Source: Alentia gelatinosa
Lineage: Eukaryota > Annelida > Polychaeta > Phyllodocida > Polynoidae
Length of the DNA: 64,000 nucleotides
Direction of reading: 5' to 3'
Assembly (NCBI GenBank): GCA_950022655.1
Contig: OX465584.1
Location: 59,259,841-59,323,840, forward strand
Positions 10,517-20,875 of this stretch are shown in pieces (position 1 is the stretch's first letter; each line of letters starts with the position of its first letter). The position numbers and the translations under genes were made by a program. Under the pieces are notes generated by a model. The model saw nothing but the letters and a program-made list of their open reading frames with translations, was not told the DNA's origin and ran no database searches.

Positions 10517-10896
10517 GAAACGTCACGAAATTTCATACAATTGTTTATATAGCATGAGTTGTTTTCGCGGAATGATATCACGAAGCAGAGCTGAGTGATA
10601 TCTGTAGCAGAAGACAACGAATGCCTGTAAACAATTGTATGAAATTAAGTGACGTTAAGATTTTATTCTACTCCGTCACTTGTTTTTAACTTCATATGTT
10701 ACCTGTGGCATATAAATATTATATAGCATAACCTTGGCATACAGTCACTCCATGTTAAATCTATGGAGATTTATATGATTTATATTGTCTTCTGCTACAG
10801 ATATCACTCAGCTTCGCTTCGTGATATCATTCCGCAAAGACAACTCACGCCATATAAACAATCATATGAAATTTCGTGACGTTTCTTGATAATATT
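10517..10896. mobile_element. HM2 element, hairpin-module-half hairpin
   Basis: The hairpin (10517-10665) has arms with GAAATTTCATACAATTGTTT and loop GATATCACGAAGCAGAGCTG. The module follows to about 10782. Then a second half hairpin in the opposite direction (10783-10896) ends GTGACGTTTCTTGATAAT. It directly abuts HM1 copy 1, so the two have inserted side by side. Confidence 0.75.
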
Positions 10897-12023
10897 GTGT
10901 ACGGCAGAGTATGTAAACGCCACATTACACACCACAATAGTAACTGCCGACTTGCATGTGTTGAGACGTTCGGGTTCAACTGGCACATGCCAGTGGTCTA
11001 ACAGTTGGTTGCAGCGCCCGGCGACCCGCACAGATGGGTTGCTATCTCGGGTTTTTGTGCTGGATAATTAGTTGAACTCAGGTATGTTAGGAATGTGGGT
11101 GACATTTTTGAGGTTTTCTGCAGACAGGTCATCGGTAAGTGGGTTCAGCTGTGGGGAAACCCACACCATTGGAATATATATACACCCTAAGGGGAGTTCC
11201 AGTGCTAAGTTCTTTCACGAATTTATCCTTTTCATATTTTTTTTAATTCTTTATTTTCATTAATTAGGGCTGACGGGATGCCATTTTTATTGGTCAATCC
11301 TTAATTATTGGAAAATGTATGTTGAAAGGAAAACTTGTCGTACTTATTTTATTGACCAATAAAGAATTGAAAAAAAGTCGTAATCGTAATTTTACCATCT
11401 ATATAGATAATATGAGTAGAGACCTGAATAAATTAAGGTCTACAATGATTACACGGTTCGATGCAGTTATAGGTAAGTGATTTAAAGAATATTTGTCATC
11501 GTCTCTTATCCACAACACAGCTAGTATTTTTCGATAGGCATATGATAGAATCATATATTTGGCTGATATGCTTCTGTTCTGTTCATGTATTCTTCATGAT
11601 TATTGCTTATCGTTTAAAATAATCATTTTAGACCTGCTTTGAATGTCAGTCTGGGCTTACCTTCATGGTAGTTTTAATGCTACACTCTTTTTTTTAAACA
11701 TTTCTTTATTGTATCTTTGGGTTCCATTTTACAAGGTTTCACGTTCTTTTGTTTGAGTACATGGTAGTGATACATAAAGGGGGTAAATCCGTCAGCTGGA
11801 TTAATACAGCTGGTTTCAATCGGAACCCTTTGTTAGGTAAGTCAAAATAGGTAACAAACTTCGACAGTAGACTCACATACATTCGTTATCCCTGAGTTAT
11901 AGTTATTCATCCATTATTGGACAATAAATAAGATGCTACGGGTTGAGAGGCTCTCTGGACTTATAGATGTAAGAACAGGTAAATTAAACAAGTATAGTAC
12001 ACAGTGGGACTTACTAGGTACAT
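10897..12023. other. No gene recognised; one inverted repeat
   Basis: A 13-bp inverted pair TTTATTGGTCAAT (11286-11298) and ATTGACCAATAAA (11351-11363) is the only structure I see. Several frames of about 60-75 codons have no domain. Confidence 0.5.
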
Positions 12024-12031
12024 CCGTAGAT

Positions 12032-12220
12032 TTAAATGCGGAGAATGGGAACAGAACCCAGCATTGTTTTTTTGGTCAGATTTTTGAATTCCTTCAACGT
12101 CTCAGTATTCCTTACAATAGCTGGCAGTCTATTCCAGTTTGTACCGCAAACAAACTCAGTACTTTTAAGGTAAGCTTGTGTGTTCGGTGTAAGTACCTTC
12201 AAAGTCGGTGCTATCTTCAT
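12032..12220 (-). pseudogene. C-terminal fragment of a LINE ORF2
   Basis: On the minus strand the translation contains FVCGTNWNRLPAIVRNTETL and then KEFKNLTKKT. The pattern W-N-x-L-P...T-L-x-x-F-K is the conserved tail of many non-LTR retrotransposon ORF2 proteins. It is short, lacks RT and endonuclease domains and so is a truncated relic. It ends at TAA 12034-12032. The plus-strand 105-codon frame over it is a shadow. Confidence 0.75.
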
Positions 12221-13129
12221 TTACATTGTTTTTCGATATCTATAAAGTGACATCCCAATTGTGGTTAATGTCTGGGTGCTCCCCCTAGTTATAACAAAAT
12301 ATTGAAGTACAGGTTTGAGAATATTTTGATATTATATGCCAAATGCAATTCTACCATACTAAATATGGTATAGGGTTATTAGGGTTTTGATTATTCCTTA
12401 GTCAGTGTTAATTCAATTGCTTTCTGACATCGGTCTTTTTTTTTATAAATCAGTTATATGATATACATGGTGATATCATATATTGGCTAATATAGTTCCA
12501 ATCTGTCCTGTTTTTGTTTATTCCTTAAGGATTAATGGTTTTTTTGGATTTAACTTGCTTGTATTGTCAGGCAACAATAGAGTATTTTAATGAGTGATTC
12601 ATATTCATGGAAAGGTCTACATAGCAAACAAATAACCTATCGCTCTGAACTCGGTATCCAATCATTTTAGCTTTATACCCACGACGGGAAATCATTTATA
12701 GGCTGTAGCCACTTCATATCGCCAGTACCCCAATAATAAATGCACCAGTGCTATAACACTTGTGCACTACATTACATGGAATTACATATTTCATAGTCAT
12801 AATACCATCCTTTCCACTGTTGTTTGGGAGCTGCACTAATATGCCATATGAATTATTACCCATAGTTGAGCTTCCTGGAACTATCAGGCAGCAAAAAGCG
12901 AACAGAACTCGGATCGGGGAAATAGAAATCCATGTCGTTGGCGTTTTGCTCTAACGCGTTCGCCAAGGGGCTTCCCCTGGTTTGCCGCCACACTGCATCG
13001 CTCGAGCAGCCAACGGAATATTCAATAACAACCCGGAGCGGCGCAGTGTGGTCTGCTACCAGTCGCTGACACATTGCACTGCACTGTTTGTGTTTGTAAA
13101 GGGGTGAGTGAGTGCGATCAGAAGCCAGT
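12221..13129. other. No gene supported
   Basis: AT-rich to 12850. A 72-codon minus frame (12856-13074) has balanced composition but no domain or splice evidence I would trust. Confidence 0.45.
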
Positions 13130-13985
13130 TTCCAATGGCCGATGATTCCACACCGATTTGCAATTAGGAACCACTTAATGATTAAAAGCTTGTTTCTATT
13201 GACTGATATTTCTGATTCCGATTGGTTAAAAGCCTGTTTCGAATGACCGATAATTCAGCACCGATTTGCAATCAGGAACCAGCGATTGGTTAAAAGCTCA
13301 TAGTTCCTTTAGTTCCACACCGATTGGGAATCGGGAACCAACGATTGGTTAAAAGCCAGTTTCCATTGACTGATGATTCCACACCGATTTGCAATTAGGA
13401 ACCATTTAATGATTAAAAGCTTGTTTCAATTGACTGATATTTCTGCAACGATTTGCAATCAGGAACCACTGATTGATTAAAAGTTCATAGTTCCTATAGT
13501 TCCACACCGATTGGGAATCGGGAACCAACGTTTGGTTAAAAGCCTGTTTCCATTGACCAATGATTCCACACGGATTTGCAATCAGGAACAACTTAATGAT
13601 TAAAAGCTTGTTTCAATTGACTGATATTTCTGCACCGATTTGCAATCAGGAACCACTTAATGATTAAAAGCTTGTTTCAATTGACTGATATTTCTGCCCT
13701 GATTTGCAATCGGGAACCAACGATTGGTTAAAAGCCTATTTCTATTGACCGATAATTCAGCACCGATTTGCAATCAGGAACCACTGATTGATTAAAAGCT
13801 CATAGTTCCTATAGTTCCACACCGATTGGGAATCGGGAACCAATGATTGGTTAAAAGCCTTTTTCCATCGACCGATAATTCCAAACAGATTTTCAATCAG
13901 GAACCCTTGATTGGTTAAAATCCTGTTTCTATTGACCGATAGTTCCGCACAGATTTGCTATCAGGAACCGCCGATTGATTAATCC
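13130..13985. repeat. Minisatellite, unit 59-65 bp
   Basis: About 14 units, each with CCGATTTGCAATCAGGAACC then GATTGGTTAAAAGCCTGTTT and CCATTGACCGAT. GGAACC marks recur at 13334, 13399, 13462, 13521, 13584, 13649, 13713, 13778, 13837, 13900 and 13965. Two alternating subtypes occur, 'TTTGCAATCAGG' and 'TTGGGAATCGGG'. The unit resembles the ends of a decayed MITE at 59640-60330 and 51521-51790. Confidence 0.88.
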
Positions 13986-14128
13986 AGTAAATTTTTATTT
14001 GGTTGGTGGGTACAGAAGCTGGTCAGTGATATCATATTGAATAAAGCAGGGGAGAAAAATCGTTGACCATTTCTTTTTCCACCTGACATTTATTGCACGA
14101 ATCGGCAGGTGGAAACGCCACAATAACG

Positions 14129-14440
14129 TAAAGCCCGATGCCCATCTACTGATTAAGGGTTGAACGATTAGTTTGCAAATCGTATAGGAGTCGGTGAACT
14201 TGTCGCAGGCAAATTACGTAACCCTTTGCTCAACCGGCGGCCATTGAGGAGATGGGGTGGTGGATATTAGTCCTAAGCAAATCGGTCTACTAATCGCTGG
14301 CTCACCCTTGCCTAGCTGTCCTACATCTACCGACTACGGCCGACTCCGTTAGGATGCATGGCTGAGACAAATTACAGTCCGTTTGTCGCCGATAAAGGTA
14401 CATGAATGTTTCAAAATCGGTAGATGGGCATTGGACTTAA
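14129..14440. mobile_element. MITE-E copy with TAA duplication
   Basis: Element 14132-14437 (306 bp) is flanked by TAA on both sides. Inverted ends AGCCCGATGCCCATCTAC and GTAGATGGGCATTGGACT. Subterminal sequence CCTAGCTGTCCTACATCTAC is shared by all copies. The 3-bp TAA duplication suggests PIF/Harbinger mobilisation (inference). Confidence 0.85.
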
Positions 14441-15350
14441 CTTAAAATATAGGCGCAGTTTTAGTCGGTCAATGGAAATTGGCTTTACAGCCACCACCAA
14501 CAGACTTTTCAGGTTACCCAAAATATTGGCGCCATTTTTGTCGGTGAATGGGACCAGACCGTGACCTTGACCGTCAAGGACATTCCTCCGTCATTGTGGG
14601 GAATTCCACCTGGTCAGCGTGTTCCGGTGGAGAGTGGGGGCTGGCGCTAATGGAGCGTCATGATCTGCGGGAGAGAGTGTGTGTGTGTACTGTAATTGAT
14701 GGGGGCGTTCGTATACCAACACTGACCTAGATACTGGCGTGCTGCGATTTACGAACGTTCCCCAGTGTTTATCGCTTCACCGTTGAGGTGGAAGGAGTTC
14801 CTAGATCTAGGTGAGCTGGCTAGATGTGGCTTGAGGGGTGTGATTTAGGAGATGGGCGTGTGGTTTAGTGAAGTGGGCACTGTAGGTGATATATGGGTGA
14901 GGTACGTGAGAGTAGCTCACAGGTGAGTTGCTCAGAGATATATAATACGTTACCACTGGGAGTACCTAGAAGTGTGTGCGCAGGCCGTAACTGGGGCCTC
15001 CTGCTCATACTCAGTCGTTGTAACCATGGAGGGTGTAGCGAGGGTGAGTTAGAAGAGGGGTCAAGTGAGTGCGAATCGGGCATGAAGGTAATACAGTATA
15101 ACCCCGCTTAACTGAAGAGAAACTGTTACGTGGGAGAGTTTAAATTCGAGATTTTATTTTTTAATACTGATATTTTCACGTGATATGTCACGTGACATTT
15201 GACATCATTTACTATTTTGATATTATTTACTATCTTCATGGAAAAAGTAAATGACGTTATACCTACATTCTATAAAGGTTTCATGCGTATTTCTCAATTA
15301 TTTCCTATTCTATCATAGAAAACCCAATGATTTATAAATTTAATAAAATT

Positions 15351-15399
15351 GATGCCTCAAGGCATCACTCTATCTTGCCGTATGATGCCTTGAGGCATC
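15351..15399. repeat. Nested palindrome GATGCCTCAAGGCATC
   Basis: GATGCCTCAAGGCATC (15351-15366) and GATGCCTTGAGGCATC (15384-15399) are exact reverse complements, and each is itself nearly palindromic. A degraded relative lies around 44046-44086. Confidence 0.75.
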
Positions 15400-15440
15400 C
15401 CCTTATCGTGCGTAGCATCCACCACGCTCATTGGTTAAAT

Positions 15441-15535
15441 GACACCCCACCTGAGGGGACACTTCAATTAAGGGACACCCCACGTGAGAGGGACACCTCA
15501 ATTAAGGGACACCCTGCACATGGGGACACTTTTGC
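15441..15535. repeat. Short tandem repeat, unit about 35 bp
   Basis: Two and a half units containing GGGACACCCCAC then TCAATTAAGG. Non-coding, although a frame passes through. Confidence 0.7.
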
Positions 15536-16059
15536 CCCACTGAAAGTCCCGGAATCGATTCTAAAGTGGGATTCAGACGATAGGATTCATGTACCTCACA
15601 GGGTATTTGTCTGAGACAAATCCTGCTGAGATTCTCTATTGGAGCACAATCTCTTGTTCTAATTTGCAAAACTCCATTTCCCTGAGACATGTTTTCCCCC
15701 TGCAGTTGTTAGGACATTTACCCCTTATAAAAAGGAAGAGAATCTCATGAGATTTTGAACCCTGCGAGGGACATGAACCCCACCGTGTGAATTCCACTTT
15801 ACAACGTTAGCGTCCCTGCTTGGAGAGTGCGACTGTGTTTATCGTCAGTACGCATGTCACAAGAGGCCACTGCCCCTGGCGGAAAAAAGGAGAGACAATG
15901 ATTGACATACTTTTCCTAGAATTTTCCCGGAACAGCTGCAGGGCTCTGTGCGCTGTTGACAACTCGGAAGCCAACGACGTTCCTGGTGCCGCATGAGGAC
16001 CTTGGACGAGCTGCCAAATAGGCCCCAGGGCTCAGAGGCTGGTGGACGGTGGGGGTGAA

Positions 16060-16579
16060 CCCCTCTCATAAGATCTCACACTCTCTAAGTGGTATTCTGT
16101 ACAAGGTTCTCACTACGCTCTATGTGAGAAGAATTCTTAACGAACTAGGCTTAGAGCCTTGAGAATGCACCCCTCACACTCTCTAAGTGGTATTCTGTAC
16201 AAGGTTCTCACTATGCTCTATGTGAGAAGAATTCTTAATGAACTAGGCTTAGAGCCTTGAGAATGCACCCCTCATAAGATCTCACACTCTCTAAGTGGTA
16301 TTCTGTACAAGGTTCTCACTACGCTCTATGGGAGACAAATTCTTAACAAACTAGTCTTAGAGCCTTGAGAATCCACTGACCTGCTTCCCGAGTTAAAGAC
16401 GTACATCAATGTAACCCAAAGATTCCTATAATCTCAATGATGCCACCTAGCGGAAATACTGTACGCCAGTGGATTCTCAATGCTCTAAACCTAGTTTGTT
16501 AAGAATTCTTCTCCCATAGAGCGTAGTGAGAATCTTGTACAGATTTGGACATAGAGAAGGTGACATCTTATGAGAGGGG
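16060..16579. mobile_element. Foldback with three tandem units in one arm
   Basis: Ends CCCCTCTCATAAGATCTCAC (16060) and the inverted ATCTTATGAGAGGGG (about 16565-16579). Units of about 98-107 bp starting near 16079, 16177 and 16284 contain GGTTCTCACTACGCTCTATG and GAATTCTTAACGAACTAGGC. One inverted unit at 16465-16560 closes the foldback. Confidence 0.8.
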
Positions 16580-16585
16580 TGCACC

Positions 16586-16866
16586 ATATCATGAAACATC
16601 ACGAAATTTCATATGATTACTTATATGGCATGAGTTGTCTTCGCGGAATGATATCACAAAGCGGAGCGGAGTGATATCTGTAGCAGAAGACAACGAACGC
16701 CATGTAAATAATTATATGAAATTGAGTGATGTTTAGATTTTATCCTACCCTGTCATATGTTTTTAACTTCATATGTCACCAGTGGCATATAAATATTTTA
16801 TGGCATAACCTTGGCATACACGCCCACCATGTTAAGTCTATGGAGATTTATATGCGGCGTAGGATA
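16586..16866. mobile_element. HM2 element
   Basis: The hairpin (16586-16735) has loop GATATCACAAAGCGGAGCGG. The module runs from TATCCTACCC (16741) to CGTAGGATA (16866) and contains CATGTTAAGTCTATGGAGAT. It follows directly after the foldback at 16060-16579. Confidence 0.78.
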
Positions 16867-17130
16867 AAGACTGATCCTCTGCAAATGCTGCCCTATCTCA
16901 TCCTGAGCCAAGTCCAACTCCAAACACAGAATCAATTCAGTTTGGGGGATAGAGAGTAACATTGTGGGAGGAGTATTGTTTGTTCTGTCTCATTATCCAG
17001 TGAACCCTGTCATTGGGAGAATGAATTTTTCCAAGAAGCGTTAATGTTTCGCAGTTTCCTTTGCGATGTACCGCCTAATTTACCCCAACGTTCTTAGATC
17101 GCTAATACCACCACTACTTTGCCTCCTGAG

Positions 17131-17438
17131 GGGGTGTACCTAGACTTGCTCAAGTCTTTGATTATGAACATTCATTTAATGATTGAACTCAATATAAATT
17201 AAAAAAATATTTTTCCCATCGAAATAAGAAGAGACCCCCATCTCCAACGAGAGGGGATTCCTCCGAATTATTTTTTCCCTTCCCCGAACAAGGAAGAAAA
17301 ATGGAAAAACCTCACACAAGAATAAAGTTCATTAAAGTATGGATATATCCTTCTCTGACTTGCCCATAAACCAACCCGTATCCCAGCGAGGAGGGTAGCC
17401 AAAGGATGCAGGGACTGGAGCCAGTCTAGGGGTGTACC
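17131..17438 (-). mobile_element. Minisat-carrier, one 46-bp unit
   Basis: Element 17141-17428 is flanked by a perfect 10-bp duplication GGGGTGTACC (17131-17140 and 17429-17438). It starts TAGACTTGCTCAAGTCTTTG and ends CCAGTCTA, so it lies in reverse. It holds a single 46-bp unit (17378-17424) and an A/T-rich interruption of about 120 bp (17205-17325). Confidence 0.85.
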
Positions 17439-17640
17439 CTCCACCCATTACAGCCGCGAAATATAATCTCAACTCTGGCAGCCTTGAGCGATGGAAAGGG
17501 CAAAGGGGCTGAGGGAAGTAGGTGGGCACTGGGCAGGGGGAAGGCGGGGGCAGGTGGACGGGAGCCCGGCCGCTGGCTTCCCGCCCCCGTCAGCCTGTAG
17601 CGCTGCCGCCGCTCCGGCCTCCGCCACCGCCGCAGTGTAT
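17439..17640. other. GC-rich stretch
   Basis: 17520-17640 is very rich in C and G with many CpG, unlike the AT-rich surroundings. It might be a small CpG island or a GC-rich repeat; no promoter element or exon is visible. (CAGG)n lies just beyond at about 17748-17770. Confidence 0.4.
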
Positions 17641-17819
17641 TGATTGTTCCAGGAAAAGGCTTCCTGGAAACCTCCTGGAAATGAGGCTGGGGTGAACGGG
17701 TGCGATGATGTAATGGATGGCTTGGGCTGGAGTGTGGCTAGGACAGACAGGCAGGCAGGCAGGCAGGGAGGCAGAGAAGCGGGCCAGCGGCGGGGCTGGC
17801 GTAGGGGTAGCAGTGGGAT

Positions 17820-19545
17820 TATATGCCGATATAAACTGGTGTAAAGGTGTTTACTGAGGTGGTGATGCCTATGGCGAATGCGAATGTGGTTGTGGAATGG
17901 GGCGATACTGGGACTATAGGCTTATATAAACTGATGTAAAAGTGTTTACTGAGGTAGTGATGCCTATGGCGAATACTGCTGTCGTGACATGGGATATGTT
18001 GTGAGTGGTGCCTATATATGTAAAGGTATTCACTAAGATAGTAATGCCTATGGCGAATACTGCTGTCGTGACATGGGATATGTTGTGAGTGGTGCCTATA
18101 TATATGTAAAGGTATTCACTAAGATAGTGATGCCTATGGCGAATACTGCTGTCGTGACATGGGATATGTTGTGAGTGGTGCCTATATATGTAAAGGTATT
18201 CACTAAGATAGTGATGCCTATGGCGAATACTGCTGTCGTGACATGGGATATGTTGTGAGTGGTGCCTATATATATGTAAAGGTATTCACTAAGATAGTGA
18301 TGCCTATGGCGAATACTGCTGTCGTGACATGGGATATGTTGTGAGTGGTGCCTATATATATGTAAAGGTATTCACTAAGGTAGCGATGCCTATGGTAAAT
18401 ACTGCTGTTGTGGCATGGGATATGTTGTGAGTGGTGCCTATATATGTAAAGGTATTCACTAAGGTAGTGGTGCCTATGGTGAATGCTGTATGCGGTGGTG
18501 GAATGGGGCGGTACTGGGACTATATGCCTATATAAACTTATGGTAAATACTGCTGTTGTGGCATACATATAGGATCAGTGTTGTGGCTGGTGCATATACA
18601 GTAAAACCCCGCTTCTGGGACACATCTTATATACATGCTGTAAAGGTGTTTTCTGAGGTAGCGATGCCTATGGTGAACATTGTTGTCGTGGCGTATGCTA
18701 AGTGTTGTGAGTGGTGCCTATATGTAAAGGTGTTAACTGAGGTGGTGATGCCTATGGCGAATGCGAATGTGGTTGTGGAATGGGGTAGCACTGGGACTTT
18801 ATGCCTATATAACCTGATGTAAAGGTGTTTACTGAGGTAGTGATGCCTATGGCGAACACTGCTGTCGTGACATGGGATATGTTGTGAGTGGTGCCTATAT
18901 ATGTAAAGGTATTCACTAAGATAGTAATGCCTATGGCAAACACTGCTGTCGTGACATGGGATATGTTGTGAGTGGTGCCTATATATGTAAAGGTATTCAC
19001 TAAGGTAGTGATGCCTATGGTAAATACTGTATGCTGTGGTGGAATGGGGCGGTACTGGGACTATATGCCTATATAAACTTATGGTAAATACTGCTGTTGT
19101 GGCATATATATAGGATCAGTGTTGTGGCTGGTGCATATACAGTAAAACCCCGCTTCTGGGACACATCTTATATACATGCTGTAAAGGTGTTTTCTGAGGC
19201 AGCGATGCCTATGGTGAACATTGTTGTCATGGCGTATGCTAAGTGTTGTGAGTGGTGCCTATATGTAAAGGTGTTAACTGAGGTGGTGATGCCTATGGCG
19301 AATACTGCTGTCGTGACATGGGATGTGTTGTGTTGTGTTCTGAGTGGTCCCTATATGTAAAGGTATTTACTGAGGTAGTGTTGCCTATGGCGAATGATGA
19401 ATGCGTTGGTGGAACGGGGGCGGTACTGTGAATATATTCGTCTATAAACCTCAATGTTACAAAGATGTAAAAGTAGTACAGTGTGCAGTGCTTATATACA
19501 TCGATGTAAAGGTACATACTGCTGTAGTGATGCCTATCGTGAATA
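17820..19545. repeat. Satellite, 84-86-bp unit with 541-bp higher order
   Basis: Units begin GTAAAGGTATTCACTAAG and continue GTGATGCCTATGGCGAATAC. Starts at 18020, 18106, 18190, 18276 and 18362 are 84-86 bp apart. A longer block containing GGGGCGGTACTGGGACTATA and CAGTAAAACCCCGCTTCTGG recurs at a 541-bp offset (18484-18660 and 19024-19200). Both strands give short repetitive frames, none credible as a gene. Remnant units persist at 19965-19985 and 20685-20712. Confidence 0.9.
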
Positions 19546-19639
19546 GTGTTTTATTATCCAGCGTATACAAAGTCCCCATTGAAAATGCATGGGGACTCAG
19601 TAAACCACGACCCATTGTATAAAGCCTGTCAGATACCAT

Positions 19640-19950
19640 AACTGTGGTATACGGATTCAAACCTGTGGTATACGGCCTCAAAACCAGGGTATACGGGAAA
19701 AATAGTCCCTTTTGCTATAGAGCAAAGAAATAGTTCCTAATGTTATACCTGTTAACATGGCAATTACTAGGTTTAATTTATTCGAAAAGATGGATAATAA
19801 ATGCAACAAACGATGGTTTTGTGGACAGGCGTCTCTGTAAACCACTTGCGGTTGACCTCGTAATACACTCGCTAGCGCTCGTGTATTACTACGCGTCAAC
19901 CTCTCATGGTTTACGGCCGCCTGTCCACAAAACCATCGATTATTGTCTCT
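19640..19950. mobile_element. HM-type element, CTCGCTAGCGCTCG loop, copy 1
   Basis: The hairpin arms AACGATGGTTTTGTGGACAG (19809) and CTGTCCACAAAACCATCG (19921-19938) enclose CTCGCTAGCGCTCGTGTATT. The module to the left (19675-19800) ends TGGATAATAAATG. A copy in inverse orientation lies at 60601-60870. Confidence 0.78.
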
Positions 19951-19985
19951 ATATACATCGATGTAAAGGTATTCACTAAGGTAGT

Positions 19986-20280
19986 AAAGAAGAAACCAAC
20001 AAATTTTGGTCAAAGTCGTTGTTCTCCACAAGTTTGATGCGGAGTGGTATGAACGAGGCGACAGCCGAGTGAATATCACATAGCATTCAAACGAGTTGGA
20101 GAATGACTTCTTTGACCAAAGCGAGTTGCTTTCTGTATTTATCTCACCCCTGTACACACTAAAAGAACGGACAACACACAGGATATAGACCATGGAGAAC
20201 GGACTGCAATACTTGTAGGGGCATTGAGAACGAGTTCCCAATGTTAAGCCTATGGACATTTATTCCAGGGGTGACATAAT
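19986..20280. mobile_element. HM4 element in the satellite
   Basis: The hairpin arms TTTTGGTCAAAGTCGTT and its complement have tip GAGGCGACAGCCGAGTG. The module runs from TTTATCTCACCCCTG to CCAGGGGTGACATAA, with TCCCAATGTTAAGCCTATGG before its right end. It interrupts the 85-bp satellite. A second copy lies at 26049-26336. Confidence 0.82.
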
Positions 20281-20354
20281 GATGCCTATGGGGAGTGGTT
20301 CCGCCAGTATTGGTGGCATCTCTGCGTTACTGAGAGTAGTTTTGCATCATATAA

Positions 20355-20690
20355 AGGTATTACTATACACCTATGGCCGAACATGTATGAAATACTGCCC
20401 GCTGCTAGGGGTGTAGTATAAATAATGTTCGTGCCCGCTGTGACAGCGGGCCGTAGTGAATTGCAGTAGTCTTTGTGGTCTTTGTAAAGTTGATAAAAGG
20501 GTGTTATAAATGATTGGGAGGTGTACAGTAATAAGAAAACGTAGTGACTGAGCCTGTACAGTGTCCGTTCTCGGTTATTTGATGAAAAAATACGGCCCTC
20601 CTACCTGCGGTGTCAGGCCGTATTTTCATCACCAAATGACCTCGAACGGCCATCCGTACGGGCTCAGTAACCACGTTTTCTCATATGACT
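20355..20690. mobile_element. HM element, ACACCT module plus hairpin
   Basis: Module 20358-20540 with ends TATTACTATACACCT and AGGTGTACAGTAATAA, then a hairpin with arms TTATTTGATGAAAAAATACG and its complement around GGCCCTCCTACCTGCGG, and outer arms containing GTTTTCT. An inverse copy of the module starts the window. Confidence 0.75.
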
Positions 20691-20705
20691 GAGGTAGTAA
20701 TGCCC

Positions 20706-20875
20706 ATGGGGGCCATCCATAGAGTATGTACCCAGAATTTGCGAAAGTTTGTACCCCCCCCCCACATCCCCCTCCCGATCGTTTACGCAAAAGAAGAAAG
20801 AAGAAGTTTACGCAAATATTCCGAAATCTTTGAACCCCCTCCTCAGTGCGTACGTCCTTTATGGATGGCCCCATG
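20706..20875. repeat. Foldback GGCCATCCAT within satellite remnant
   Basis: ATGGGGGCCATCCATA near 20706 and TATGGATGGCCCCAT near 20860-20875 are inverted. The interior holds poly-C and repeated TTTACGCAAA. Satellite phrases stand at both edges. Confidence 0.6.

Larger units (their letters stand above)
14441..16059. other. No gene; small repeats only
   Basis: 14455-14560 resembles a decayed 'TCGGTCAATGGAAA' MITE end. GT- and GA-rich sequence runs at 14640-15090. Frames of up to 95 codons carry no domain. Two small repeats are listed separately. Confidence 0.5.

Noticed and set aside
13130..13985. CRISPR-like array
   Set aside because: The whole unit is repeated with no unique spacers, unit length varies, and the genome is eukaryotic.
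15730..15840. tRNA or tRNA-derived SINE
   Set aside because: The GAACCCTGCGAGGGACATGA region looks vaguely like box B surroundings, but no cloverleaf or box A can be placed.
17140..17430. Minisat-carriers as Helitrons
   Set aside because: The right end has a small hairpin (AGACTTG/CAAGTCT) next to CTAG, as in Helitrons. But clean 9-10-bp target duplications at several copies and inverted TAGACT ends contradict Helitron insertion.
18266..19360. Repeated peptides in the 85-bp satellite
   Set aside because: Open by composition of the repeat unit on both strands; no non-repeat coding sequence attached.
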